Notes under the pieces: generated by a model
What the model was told of the DNA's origin: nothing
The model's database searches: none
What the model saw: the letters and a program-made list of their open reading frames with translations, nothing else
Translations under genes and position numbers: made by a program
Source of the DNA: a virus
DNA: 51,528 nt
Virus record (IMG/VR): IMGVR_UViG_3300023181_000010
Location: 1-51,528 of that record
Reading direction: 5' to 3' (one strand)
Part shown: positions 31,933 to 39,455 of the stretch, in pieces
Numbering within the stretch: position 1 is the first letter of the stretch
Layout: each line of letters opens with the position of its first letter

Positions 31933-31970
31933 TCCCACCATCCCACCGTGATTGATCGGAAAGTGAACCC
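31933..31970 (+). promoter_or_regulatory. Late promoter family, site 7 (second fibre and lysis genes)
   Basis: TCCCACCA from 31933, GAAAGT at 31959-31964, GTG start at 31971 (38 nt). A weak GGAAAG overlaps the hexamer. Confidence 0.65.
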
Positions 31971-33452
31971 GTGACCAAGACCTACACCCCGCGTTTCGAG
32001 CTCGAGCAGGCATCGTCACCGTCCGATTCGTTCCCGGGTCGCGTCGGTTTCAACACGATGTTCTCTCACCTCGAGGAACGGGCCGCGCAGTTCCTCCCGC
32101 CGGGGCCGCTGTCGTCCAGGCCCTCGACGCCGGTCGGTGGCCGGATCTTCATTCAGACCGACGTGACGCCCCGGCGGATGTTCTACGACGACGGGGTGTC
32201 CTGGCTGGACATCACCCCCGTCGGTGGCGGTGGCGCACCGCAACCGGTCACCGCTGGGACGGCCGCCGCCGAAGGCGTGTCGGCGCGGGCCGCCCGGGCC
32301 GACCACGTGCACGCGTTCACCCCGTTGACGGCCGCGCAGATCCCCGACCTGCCCGCGTCGAGGATCACGTCCGGGTCCGTCCCACCTGCCCGCGGTGGTA
32401 CCGGTCAGACCGGTGTCAACGCGAACATGTTCCTGGTCGGCAACGGGGCCGGCACGGCGTTCGAGTGGATCAACTACACGAACCTGTTGGCGAATCTCGG
32501 TGCCGCGTCGCAGTTCCGGCAGATCATCGCCGGAACCGGCCTGTCCGGTGGCGGCAACCTGCAAGCCGACCGGACCCTGTCCGTCCTGTACGGCACCGCC
32601 GCCGGCACCGCGGCCGCCGGTAACGATTCCCGGCTGACCAACTCGCGCACCCCTACCGGCGCGGCCGGTGGTGTCCTCGACGGCACCTACCCGAACCCCG
32701 GGTGGAGTCCTAGTTTCGTCGACCCGCTACCCGCGACGCCGGGCGTGCGGACTCTCGGCACGACCGCGCAGTCCGCGGCCGCCGGGAATGACGCACGGCT
32801 GAGCAATTCCCGGACCCCGTCCGGTGCCGCCGGCGGTGCACTGGCCGGGAACTACCCGAACCCGTCGTTCAACCCCGCGTTCATCGACACGGCCGCCGGA
32901 ACCGCTGGTCTGCGAACACTCGGCACCGGACCACTGCAGGCCGCCGCCGGCAACGACTTCCGGCTCGTGAACGCGTTCACCAACACCACCGACCGAGACG
33001 CCTACATCACCGCGCCGGTGCTTTATCAGCTGTGCATGGTCGACGGCATGCTGTTGCAGTGGACCGGTTCCGCGTGGGCGCCGTACTGGCGTACCCGGAC
33101 GTGGGCGCAGCTGTCCCTCGCGTCCGGCTACACGTTCACCCCGGGCACGATGCCAACCCCGGCGGTCCGAATCGAAGGTGGCCGGGCATTCCTGAACGGC
33201 CGAATCAACGGCACGATCAGCGGGACGATCAATCCCATCGCAACGGTGCCCGTCGGTTTCCGGCCCAACGGCGCAGCAGCGCCCGGGTCGAACGTCGATT
33301 TCTACGAGTTCCGGTGCTCCGCCGGTGCTGGTGCGAACGCGTTCGCCCGCATCCGGGCGTACATCGACGGGTCGCTGGTGTGCGACTCCAACGGCACCAG
33401 CGGGCTGACGACGGTATCGCTGGATCAGATCAGTTGGCCGGTGGCACTGTGA
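31971..33452 (+). CDS. Tail fibre / appendage protein with internal repeats
   Basis: 493 residues from GTG 31971. N-terminus SSPSDSFPGRVGFNTMFSHL looks like a baseplate-attachment domain. The middle has the recurring phage fibre motif ADHVHAFTPLTAAQIPDL. Then come two and a half repeats of about 55 residues (AAAGNDSRLTNSRTPTGAAG and AAAGNDARLSNSRTPSGAAG, each with YPNP later). The C-terminal 120 residues form a likely receptor-binding tip (SLASGYTFTPGTMPTPAVR onward). It follows gpI as expected for the main fibre. A second, different fibre is at 5116. Confidence 0.82.
   Translation: MTKTYTPRFELEQASSPSDSFPGRVGFNTMFSHLEERAAQFLPPGPLSSRPSTPVGGRIFIQTDVTPRRMFYDDGVSWLDITPVGGGGAPQPVTAGTAAAEGVSARAARADHVHAFTPLTAAQIPDLPASRITSGSVPPARGGTGQTGVNANMFLVGNGAGTAFEWINYTNLLANLGAASQFRQIIAGTGLSGGGNLQADRTLSVLYGTAAGTAAAGNDSRLTNSRTPTGAAGGVLDGTYPNPGWSPSFVDPLPATPGVRTLGTTAQSAAAGNDARLSNSRTPSGAAGGALAGNYPNPSFNPAFIDTAAGTAGLRTLGTGPLQAAAGNDFRLVNAFTNTTDRDAYITAPVLYQLCMVDGMLLQWTGSAWAPYWRTRTWAQLSLASGYTFTPGTMPTPAVRIEGGRAFLNGRINGTISGTINPIATVPVGFRPNGAAAPGSNVDFYEFRCSAGAGANAFARIRAYIDGSLVCDSNGTSGLTTVSLDQISWPVAL
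32586..32960 (+). repeat. Tandem ~165-bp repeats in fibre gene
   Basis: Each unit encodes about 55 residues with the core AAAGND-RL-NSRTP-GAAGG and a YPNP turn. Two full copies and the start of a third are present (AAAGNDFRLVN). The repeats diverge at DNA level but keep frame, the usual mode of fibre lengthening. Confidence 0.75.
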
Positions 33453-33478
33453 CCGACCCCCACGGAAAGGACGACCCC

Positions 33479-34084
33479 GTGACAACAGCTCACCCGCACG
33501 CCGAGCACTGGCGGACGATCCGAGACCGGTTCCCCGCCCCGGGGCCGCCGGAACTTGCCGCCCCGTCCCGGTTGACCCTCGAGCAGGAGCACGCCGCCCA
33601 GGTCGCCGCCGAGCTCCGCGACGAACGGGTCAAGTGGTACGTGGTTTGTGTGCTTCAAGGTTGGTACTCGGCAGCGTGCATGGTCGTCGGGTACTCGTAC
33701 ATTCCGGCGTTGGCCGGGCCGTCGACCCTGCCGAAGGGGCTCGACATCCTCACCGCTGAGGGTGCCATTCCGATTTGGGTCTACGGGTCGGCGTGGGCGC
33801 TCGGTGGTGCGCTCGGTGTGATCTCCGCAGTGTTCAAGCTCCGACGGCTGTTCTGGACGGCGTACATCTGGCTGGCGATCCTCGCCGCGATCTGGACCGT
33901 CGGTTACCTGGTCGGCTGGATTCAGTCCCCGCCCGGTGACCGCGGGTACCTCAACGTCGCGTCCTACATGCGAACCCTGGCCCCTCAACTGGCCCTGATG
34001 ATCTTCATCCCGCAGGCGCTCAAGTACCTCGACCGCAGAACCGAGGAACACGCGACGATGCACGGAAGATCTCCGGGCGAGTGA
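33479..34084 (+). CDS. Membrane protein with about four transmembrane helices
   Basis: 201 residues from GTG 33479, chosen because AAAGGA lies 8 nt upstream; GTG 33449, overlapping the fibre stop, is the alternative. A soluble N-terminal helix (LTLEQEHAAQVAAELRDE) precedes hydrophobic segments VVCVLQGWYSAACMVVGY, GSAWALGGALGVISAVF, YIWLAILAAIWTVGYLVGW and LALMIFIPQAL. Located between the fibre and lysis genes. It may be a holin-like or superinfection protein; no family recognised. Confidence 0.6.
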   Translation: MTTAHPHAEHWRTIRDRFPAPGPPELAAPSRLTLEQEHAAQVAAELRDERVKWYVVCVLQGWYSAACMVVGYSYIPALAGPSTLPKGLDILTAEGAIPIWVYGSAWALGGALGVISAVFKLRRLFWTAYIWLAILAAIWTVGYLVGWIQSPPGDRGYLNVASYMRTLAPQLALMIFIPQALKYLDRRTEEHATMHGRSPGE

Positions 34085-34392
34085 ACCCGACTGTCGTGGC
34101 GGCCCTGTGTGCACTGGTTGGGTCCGCCGTGGTCGCCGGTTTCGGTGCATGGGTTGCTCGCCGTGGTCAAACCGACACCGCAAGTGACAAGGTCACGACC
34201 AGGGCCGTATCCGACAGCGACCGGTGGTACCTCCGGTCGCTGGACCTGGACAACGAACGGGAGTGGGAACGGATCAAGGCTGAGCACTACAACGAAGAGG
34301 CGCTGGGTTACCGCCGCGGGATCGCCGTCGGCGACTACGCGACCACGTGGGACGCTGGCCCCCGACCGCCACTACCGGCCCGGCCGGCGTGA
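34081..34392 (+). CDS. Small membrane-anchored protein of lysis region
   Basis: 103 residues from GTG 34081 (GTGA). One N-terminal transmembrane helix (VAALCALVGSAVVAGFGAWV) followed by a charged soluble part (SDRWYLRSLDLDNEREWERI). The one-pass, N-in topology is compatible with a holin-partner or spanin-like inner-membrane protein. No specific family. Confidence 0.6.
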   Translation: MNPTVVAALCALVGSAVVAGFGAWVARRGQTDTASDKVTTRAVSDSDRWYLRSLDLDNEREWERIKAEHYNEEALGYRRGIAVGDYATTWDAGPRPPLPARPA

Positions 34393-34769
34393 GTACCGCC
34401 CTGTTCGTCGCCGCAATGAGACTGGCGATATTCGTCCTGTCCCTGGCCGGCGGGTTGCTCATGGTGGCCGTCAACGCCCAGCGTTTCCGGCACGCCCACA
34501 TCCGGCCGGTACTCCCCGGCATCGAGCTACTGTCCGCCCGGACCCGACTGTTGGCCGTCCGCGTCGAGGTGTTCGTCCGGATCGGATTCACCGCCCTCCT
34601 ATTCGTCTCGGCATACTCTGTGATCGAGACTCACCTAACGTCGGTGGCTGGCGGAACCCGCCTGCCCGTCGTCATCGCCGCCCTGTTGTTCGTCGACATC
34701 CCGCTCGTCTACCTGTGGCGATTGAATCGCCGACTCACGAAAGGCTGTTCCTGTGGCAAACGCGAATGA
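34389..34769 (+). CDS. Membrane protein with three transmembrane helices
   Basis: 126 residues from GTG 34389 (GTGA overlap). Hydrophobic segments LAIFVLSLAGGLLMVAV, VFVRIGFTALLFVSAYSV and LPVVIAALLFVDIPLVYL, with a basic C-terminus containing GCSCGKRE. Similar small polytopic proteins neighbour the lysin in actinophages; role unproven. Confidence 0.6.
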   Translation: MSTALFVAAMRLAIFVLSLAGGLLMVAVNAQRFRHAHIRPVLPGIELLSARTRLLAVRVEVFVRIGFTALLFVSAYSVIETHLTSVAGGTRLPVVIAALLFVDIPLVYLWRLNRRLTKGCSCGKRE

Positions 34770-34935
34770 CCCCGGTGTGCTCCACACCGACGACATCGGC
34801 CGTGAGGGGAACCTGACGGCCGCCGACTACGAGGCCGCCCGGTCCCGCCGTATGGCCGAGGGGCCCGTTCACCAGATTCCGGCCGACGTCCTGGCCGCGG
34901 CCGAGGCCGCCGCGGATGCTGAGGCGAACCTGTGA
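34753..34935 (+). CDS. Hypothetical small acidic protein
   Basis: 60 residues from GTG 34753, overlapping the preceding gene by 17 nt, with GAAAGG upstream. LTAADYEAARSRRM and a C-terminal Ala/Glu helix (VLAAAEAAADAEANL). No function assigned. Coupled to the endolysin gene by GTGA. Confidence 0.55.
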   Translation: MANANDPGVLHTDDIGREGNLTAADYEAARSRRMAEGPVHQIPADVLAAAEAAADAEANL

Positions 34936-35882
34936 ACGCCCTCGCGATTCCGTCCGGGATTACCTACACGGCCGGTTCCTGGATCCAGAACTACGGGCCG
35001 TTCAAGATCCCGGCACCGTACGGCCGGACGATCCACACCCTCGAGTGCGACGCGAAGCCGGGCATCGCGAAGCAACTGTCCGTCCGCGGTGGGTATTTGG
35101 ACACGCAGAAGCTCGGTCCGCAACGGATGGTTGACCCGACCGAGCGGGTCGCCACCATGGCCGGGAATCTCCGCGGTGGGCACGCCGGGACGTACGGCAA
35201 CAATGGGACGGTCGGCTATGAGATCAGCGGCCGCGCCGCCTGGTCCCGGTCCCAGTGGCTCGACGAGTCGAACCCCCGGGCCGCCCTCGAGAACGCCGCC
35301 CGGTGTGTCGCCGAGGACATGGTCCGAGACGGGTGGTCCCGGACCGACATCCGGTGGCTGTCCGGTGCCCAGATCATCGCGAACAACGCCGGCACCGCCT
35401 ACGTCCGCGGGTTGCTCGAGCACAACGACGTGTCCGAATTCCTTGGACTCACCAACCATTGGGACCCGGGCCCCGGGTTCCCCGGCGACGTGTTCCTCGA
35501 GCGTGTCGCCTACTGGTACGACCAGTATTCCGGCGCGGTCACGCCCACCCCGACACCGGTGCCGAAACCCCCGGCCCCGAAACCCCCGACAGATGAGGAA
35601 TACCTGATGGCATTCAGCAAAGAAGCGATCGCCCAACTCAAGGCGATCGCCGACCAGGCCGCGAAGGACGCCGTCGCACCGCGATTCGTGCAGGTCCCGA
35701 TCAACGGCAACACCACCACCGTCGAGATTCAGCACAACGGCGACCACCGGACCTACACCATCGGCGCGAACCTCGACGCCCGTTACGAGGTGCTCGACAA
35801 GCTCGGTATCAAGGCGATCAAACTCGGCAAGGTCCCGGGTCTGACCTACGCCGAGATCGCATCCTCCGGTCGCAAGCTGTGA
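34932..35882 (+). CDS. Endolysin, N-acetylmuramoyl-L-alanine amidase (PGRP-like)
   Basis: 316 residues. The catalytic domain (about 1-200) has the zinc-ligand His in TIHTLECD (H35), a VGYEISG strand (Y96, E97), helical SGAQIIANNAGTAYVRGLL, and NHWDPGPGFPGDVF with the second zinc His (H176), as in actinophage lysin A amidases. A Pro/Thr linker (202-222) leads to a C-terminal domain of about 90 residues, likely cell-wall binding. An ATG at 35607 with GAGGAA six bases upstream could give this domain alone. It cleaves the amide bond between MurNAc and the stem peptide at lysis. Start GTG 34932 (GTGA). Confidence 0.9.
   Translation: MNALAIPSGITYTAGSWIQNYGPFKIPAPYGRTIHTLECDAKPGIAKQLSVRGGYLDTQKLGPQRMVDPTERVATMAGNLRGGHAGTYGNNGTVGYEISGRAAWSRSQWLDESNPRAALENAARCVAEDMVRDGWSRTDIRWLSGAQIIANNAGTAYVRGLLEHNDVSEFLGLTNHWDPGPGFPGDVFLERVAYWYDQYSGAVTPTPTPVPKPPAPKPPTDEEYLMAFSKEAIAQLKAIADQAAKDAVAPRFVQVPINGNTTTVEIQHNGDHRTYTIGANLDARYEVLDKLGIKAIKLGKVPGLTYAEIASSGRKL
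35607..35882 (+). CDS. Internal in-frame product of endolysin: C-terminal binding domain
   Basis: ATG 35607 is codon 226 of the endolysin and begins right after the Pro-rich linker. GAGGAA at 35595-35600 is an ideal ribosome binding site. The 91-residue product would be the binding domain alone. Internal starts giving such subunits are known in several endolysins, including the LysA of mycobacteriophage Ms6. Existence inferred. Confidence 0.45.
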   Translation: MAFSKEAIAQLKAIADQAAKDAVAPRFVQVPINGNTTTVEIQHNGDHRTYTIGANLDARYEVLDKLGIKAIKLGKVPGLTYAEIASSGRKL

Positions 35883-36316
35883 TGGCACCCGAGGGATTCG
35901 ACGTCGACGATTACGGCGACCACGCGGCACCGAAGGTCCACCCCTACCCGGCCGCGGACCTGCCCGAGGCAAACGAGCGGATCTACCGGCTCGCCGAGCA
36001 ACTGGAAACCGAACGTGAGGTGGCCGCGGATCTGCGGGTCGCGATCGTCACCCAGGCCGATGTCGTCGCGCCGACTCAGGTCCGCCGGCCGTGGCGGGCG
36101 ACGCTCCGGACCGCGGTGGCCGCGATCGCTGGTGTCGCTGGTGCTCTGCCGTTGATCGTCGATGCGGTGCAGGCCGGCGCGAACGGGGTGCAACTCGGTG
36201 CCGCCGGGTCGGCAGCGGTGATCTACGCGGCCGCCGTTACCCGGGTGATGGCGATCCCGGTCGTGAACAAGTGGCTGACGTCGATCGGTGCTGGCGCGGC
36301 CCCGAAGGTGCAGTAG
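35882..36316 (+). CDS. Holin
   Basis: 144 residues from ATG 35882 (TGATG overlap with the endolysin). A charged N-terminal half with a coiled coil (ANERIYRLAEQLETEREVAA) is followed by two hydrophobic helices (AAIAGVAGALPLIVDAV and GAAGSAAVIYAAAVTRVMAIP). The TRVMAIP-x-VNKWL motif is shared by many actinophage holins. It would form membrane lesions that release the amidase. Last gene of the late unit; two hairpins follow. Confidence 0.8.
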   Translation: MAPEGFDVDDYGDHAAPKVHPYPAADLPEANERIYRLAEQLETEREVAADLRVAIVTQADVVAPTQVRRPWRATLRTAVAAIAGVAGALPLIVDAVQAGANGVQLGAAGSAAVIYAAAVTRVMAIPVVNKWLTSIGAGAAPKVQ

Positions 36317-36343
36317 TCCACACGGCGTGTCCCCAGTGTGGAC
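36316..36343 (+). terminator. Hairpin 1 at end of late unit
   Basis: GTCCACAC (36316-36323) pairs with GTGTGGAC (36336-36343). It begins on the last base of the holin stop codon. Confidence 0.55.
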
Positions 36344-36349
36344 AAGGTT

Positions 36350-36381
36350 CGGCCCCGGCCATGGGGATGTGGCCGGGGCCG
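36350..36381 (+). terminator. Intrinsic terminator at end of late unit
   Basis: CGGCCCCGGCC and GGCCGGGGCCG form an 11-bp GC stem with a 10-base loop, followed by TTCTGTTT, the most T-rich tail of any terminator in the genome. It insulates late transcription from the early promoter just downstream. Confidence 0.85.
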
Positions 36382-36399
36382 TTCTGTTTCCGCTACCGC

Positions 36400-36430
36400 A
36401 CCTTAGGACGGTGTGTGCTAAGGTTGATTC
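36400..36430 (+). promoter_or_regulatory. Early operator-promoter 1
   Basis: ACCTTAG (36400-36406), an 11-bp spacer, and CTAAGGT (36418-36424) form a perfect inverted repeat. Its right arm contains an extended -10 (TGC TAAGGT, hexamer 36419-36424) that ends 6 nt before ATG 36431, so the transcript should be leaderless. The element is nearly identical to 40369-40395: they differ at three spacer bases. A repressor bound to the repeat would cover the -10. Confidence 0.72.
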
Positions 36431-36631
36431 ATGAAGCCGCCGAGCACCACCACCGCACTGTTCCCGGCGTCGCTCGCCACCGACGCCCCGACCCTGTTCG
36501 ACGCTGATCTCCTGCCGCCCGTACCGCCCGCCATGCTCGCCGCCGTCCGCGGGAACACCCGCACCACCCCGACAACCGTCTACCTGGTGACGAACCCTCA
36601 CCCGCCGCTGTCCATCGTCCGTCCCGTCTGA
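36431..36631 (+). CDS. Hypothetical protein, first gene of early unit
   Basis: 66 residues, ATG 36431 set by the promoter geometry. Pro/Thr/Ala-rich (TLFDADLLPPVPPAMLAAVR), low complexity, no motif. As first gene after the operator-promoter it should be among the earliest made. Confidence 0.55.
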   Translation: MKPPSTTTALFPASLATDAPTLFDADLLPPVPPAMLAAVRGNTRTTPTTVYLVTNPHPPLSIVRPV

Positions 36632-36685
36632 CCACTCCCCGGCCGGTGCTCCCCGGCCACCCGAACCCCCGCGAAAGGCACCACC

Positions 36686-36889
36686 ATGCACCGACCCACC
36701 GCCCAGACCGTCACCGGCCGCCGGTTCACCTCGCCGCCGTACGTCCGCCCCGCCCCGCGGCCGGCCCCGCACCCCGACCGGCTCGAGCCGACCGCGGATG
36801 GCGACAAGCTGTTCAACCAGGTCGGTGTTTGCCTGATCATCGCGCTCGTCGTCCTGGTCGTCATCGTCGCCGTGGCGCAGGTGTTCTGA
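36686..36889 (+). CDS. Small single-pass membrane protein
   Basis: 67 residues from ATG 36686 with GAAAGGCA upstream. A Pro/Arg-rich cytoplasmic part (YVRPAPRPAPHPDRLEP) precedes a strongly hydrophobic helix (VCLIIALVVLVVIVAVAQVF) at the C-terminus. Early tail-anchored phage proteins often act in superinfection exclusion, but nothing here is specific. Confidence 0.6.
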   Translation: MHRPTAQTVTGRRFTSPPYVRPAPRPAPHPDRLEPTADGDKLFNQVGVCLIIALVVLVVIVAVAQVF

Positions 36890-36891
36890 CG

Positions 36892-37092
36892 ATGATCGAC
36901 ACCATCGAGCTGTTCCCCGCCCCCACCCGGTCCGTCGCAGTCGTCGAGGGTGTGGCCGGCGGGTCAATCGCCGTCCGGCACCAGGCCCCCGGGCTGGTCC
37001 GCCTGTCCATCGTCGCCGCAGACGGCAAGGTGTCTCACCTGATCGTCGCCGTCGCCGACCTGGATTCCGCGTGTGCGCAGGTAGCACCGTGA
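36892..37092 (+). CDS. Hypothetical protein
   Basis: 66 residues from ATG 36892, 2 nt after the preceding stop. Beta-rich (RSVAVVEGVAGGSIAVRHQA, LVRLSIVAADGKVSHLIVAV). Coupled by GTGA to the cytosine methyltransferase. Unknown function. Confidence 0.55.
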   Translation: MIDTIELFPAPTRSVAVVEGVAGGSIAVRHQAPGLVRLSIVAADGKVSHLIVAVADLDSACAQVAP

Positions 37093-38063
37093 CCCGGCGC
37101 GCACCGATCGAGCGGACCGCGATCGACCTGTTCGCCGGCGGTGGCGGGTCGTCGCTCGGTCTGACCGCGGCCGGGTTCGAGATCCTGGCGGCCGCGAACC
37201 ACTGGCCGACGTCGGTCCGCACGCACGAGCTGAACCACCCGCACACCCAGCACTTCACCGCGAATTTGGCCGAGACCGATTTCCGGCTGTTCCCGCGGGC
37301 CCGGTTCGCGTGGGGATCCCCGTCTTGCGTGTGGCACGCCCGAGCTGGTGGCCGGAAGAAACCGCCGGCCGAGGTCGAACAGCTCCGCGCCGACGCCGGC
37401 GCGATCAGCCGGGCGACCGCGTTCGCGATCGTCGAGGCCGCTGAGGTCTGGGGATTCGACGGGGTGATCGTCGAGAACGTCCAGGAATTCGCGGACTGGA
37501 CCCTGTTCGACGCGTGGCGCGGTCTGATGCACGCACTCGGCTACCAGTCCCAGACGGTTGTCCTGGACTCCGCAACGGTCGGCCCGGTGCCGGTGGCCCA
37601 GCACCGGAAACGCCTGTACGTGGTGTTCACCCGGGCCGGGAACGTAGACCTGTCCCTGGACCCGGCACCGATCACGCCGGCGTCGACGATCCTGGACCCG
37701 AACCCGGGCAAGCTGGTCAGCCGGACCCTGTACGTCGCCGACCAGCTCGCCCAGATCGACGACTACGACCGCCCGCACCTGGTGACGTTCCGGAAGCACG
37801 CCCGGGCGAAGGCCGCGGACACGCACGCACTGGCGACGATCACCGCCGGCGGGAACCACCACGGCGTCGCCACCCGCACCCGGGCCGGGATGTTCTTCCG
37901 GATGCTCACCAACCGTGAGCGCGCACGGGCCCAGGGATTCCCCGACACCTACCAATTCCACGGGAAAGCCGATGAGGTCCGGGCCCAGATCGGCAACGCC
38001 GTCACGGTGCCGGTGGCAACGTGGCTCGGTCACCGTGTCGCCACCGCGGTCGGTGCCCGATGA
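37089..38063 (+). CDS. DNA cytosine-C5 methyltransferase
   Basis: 324 residues from GTG 37089 (GTGA). Motif I IDLFAGGGGSSLGL (from residue 12), motif IV GSPSCVWHA with the catalytic Cys80 (PSC in place of the usual PCQ), motif VI VIVENV (E129), motif VIII QHRKRLYVVF, motif IX LTNRERARAQGFPDTY and motif X QIGNAVTVPVA are all in order, so the enzyme should be active. It transfers methyl from AdoMet to cytosine. No cognate nuclease nearby; likely anti-restriction. Target unknown. Confidence 0.95.
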   Translation: MTRRAPIERTAIDLFAGGGGSSLGLTAAGFEILAAANHWPTSVRTHELNHPHTQHFTANLAETDFRLFPRARFAWGSPSCVWHARAGGRKKPPAEVEQLRADAGAISRATAFAIVEAAEVWGFDGVIVENVQEFADWTLFDAWRGLMHALGYQSQTVVLDSATVGPVPVAQHRKRLYVVFTRAGNVDLSLDPAPITPASTILDPNPGKLVSRTLYVADQLAQIDDYDRPHLVTFRKHARAKAADTHALATITAGGNHHGVATRTRAGMFFRMLTNRERARAQGFPDTYQFHGKADEVRAQIGNAVTVPVATWLGHRVATAVGAR

Positions 38064-38353
38064 CCCGGGCCGCCGGCGCGACCGTCTACGTGTGCAAGCC
38101 GATCCGGACCATGCTCGGTATCTACGCCCCCGGCCTGCCGGTCACCGTCCTGTCCGACCTCAGTGGGCACCTGGTGCTGTGCATGGACAACGGGTTCCCA
38201 AACCCCGGCAACCCGGCGCACCCGTGCCAACGGGCAACGGTGCCGTCCCACTACGTCGCCGACCGGCCACCGCCGCCGGCGACGCCCTGGCCGTCATCGT
38301 TCCGGCTGGCCCGGATCAACAACCCCGACCCGCGCACCAGGCCCGCGTCATGA
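38060..38353 (+). CDS. Hypothetical protein
   Basis: 97 residues from ATG 38060 (ATGA). Beta-rich N-terminal half (ATVYVCKPIRTMLGIYAPGL, VTVLSDLSGHLVLCMDNG) and a Pro-rich end. No family recognised; tightly coupled to genes on both sides. Confidence 0.55.
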   Translation: MTRAAGATVYVCKPIRTMLGIYAPGLPVTVLSDLSGHLVLCMDNGFPNPGNPAHPCQRATVPSHYVADRPPPPATPWPSSFRLARINNPDPRTRPAS

Positions 38354-38901
38354 CCGAACCCGGCCTATTCGATGCACCCGAACCGACCGGGCCGCCGGTC
38401 GTCGACCGGTACGCCGGGCTCGGCAAGGACGCCCGCCGCACCGCCAAGCAAGCCGACGCACTGTCCGTCGGTATCCACCCCGGAACACGCCTGCCGTTGC
38501 ACCCGGCGGCCGCCCCGGCCACCGACAAGGACCGCCCCGGGTTCCGCTGCGGAACCTGCGGGAACAAGACCCGGAAGCAATCCGGCGGGTGGTCCGGGTG
38601 GAAATGCAAACTCACCGCCGCCGGGTACCAGGACGGCCCGGATCTCCGGCAATGGTGGCCGGCGTGCGACCGGTTCATCCCCACCGACGAATCCTTCCGC
38701 CCCGGTGACGTCGTCCGACTGTTCACCGGCGGTGCCTACTACCTGGTCGCCGGATTCGCTGGCCCACAAATGAACCTCGACCCGTTCCCCGACCACCTCA
38801 ACGGATCGACCCGCCGAGCGTGGCGCGTCGACCCCGCCGACTACACCCTCGTCCGCCCGGTCGAGGACACCCCACCCCCGAAAGGCACGCCCGCACCATG
38901 A
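38350..38901 (+). CDS. Hypothetical protein with zinc-ribbon
   Basis: 183 residues, ATG 38350 (ATGA). FRCGTCGNKTRK ... WKCKLTAAG ... WPACDRF gives a CxxC...C...C set expected to bind zinc (about residues 70-115). A C-terminal domain begins SFRPGDVVRLFTGGAYYLV, a small barrel-like pattern. DNA or protein binding is possible; not recognised. Confidence 0.6.
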   Translation: MTEPGLFDAPEPTGPPVVDRYAGLGKDARRTAKQADALSVGIHPGTRLPLHPAAAPATDKDRPGFRCGTCGNKTRKQSGGWSGWKCKLTAAGYQDGPDLRQWWPACDRFIPTDESFRPGDVVRLFTGGAYYLVAGFAGPQMNLDPFPDHLNGSTRRAWRVDPADYTLVRPVEDTPPPKGTPAP

Positions 38902-39455
38902 CCGATGAGACCCCCACCGCGCCGCGGTACGCGCACGTCGCCTACCCGCCGGTCGACGGGATGAAGCACATCGCCGGCGAACGATGGGCCGGTGCTGACC
39001 TGCAAACCGTCCGCTACCACCTGGCCCGGGCGTTCGCGTTCGGCCGCGGCATCCTTCACGTGGGCCCTGAGGCCGGGCCGGACGTGTGGCCCGAGGCGAT
39101 CCCCTACTTCCACGCCGCCTACGAATCGGCGATGACGTGGCACCTGCTGGTGAACGAGGACGTGAACGGCCCGTGTGACACACCCCTGTCGCCGTCGTGG
39201 ATCGCCGCCGAGCTGTCCGCCGAGCTGGCATCGCCGCAGAATTTCGCTGCGAACCTCAAAACACTGATGGAGCTGTACGACGTCGACCCGACGTCGTTCG
39301 ACCCGTACGACCCGCCGCCCCGGAAACAGGACCCTGTCGATGCGCTGGCCGTGGCAACGGCCGACCTGTTGGTCCGGTGGGCCGCCAACGACGCGACCAA
39401 CGACGACGTCCGCGCCGCGGCCGCCCTGTTCGATCAGGCCCGCCGTCATGGGTAG
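38898..39455 (+). CDS. Hypothetical protein
   Basis: 185 residues, ATG 38898 (ATGA). Mostly helical with AYESAMTWHLLVNEDVN and SWIAAELSAELASPQNFAAN, and a C-terminal Ala-rich helix (ALAVATADLLVRWAAND). No motif recognised. Overlaps the next gene by 8 nt. Confidence 0.55.
   Translation: MTDETPTAPRYAHVAYPPVDGMKHIAGERWAGADLQTVRYHLARAFAFGRGILHVGPEAGPDVWPEAIPYFHAAYESAMTWHLLVNEDVNGPCDTPLSPSWIAAELSAELASPQNFAANLKTLMELYDVDPTSFDPYDPPPRKQDPVDALAVATADLLVRWAANDATNDDVRAAAALFDQARRHG

Noticed and set aside
32380-32390. TCCCACCT inside the second fibre gene (also TCCCAC at 846, 22754, 27788, 38247 and 41408)
   Set aside because: Within coding sequence and without a matching hexamer or start codon at the fixed distance; taken as chance.
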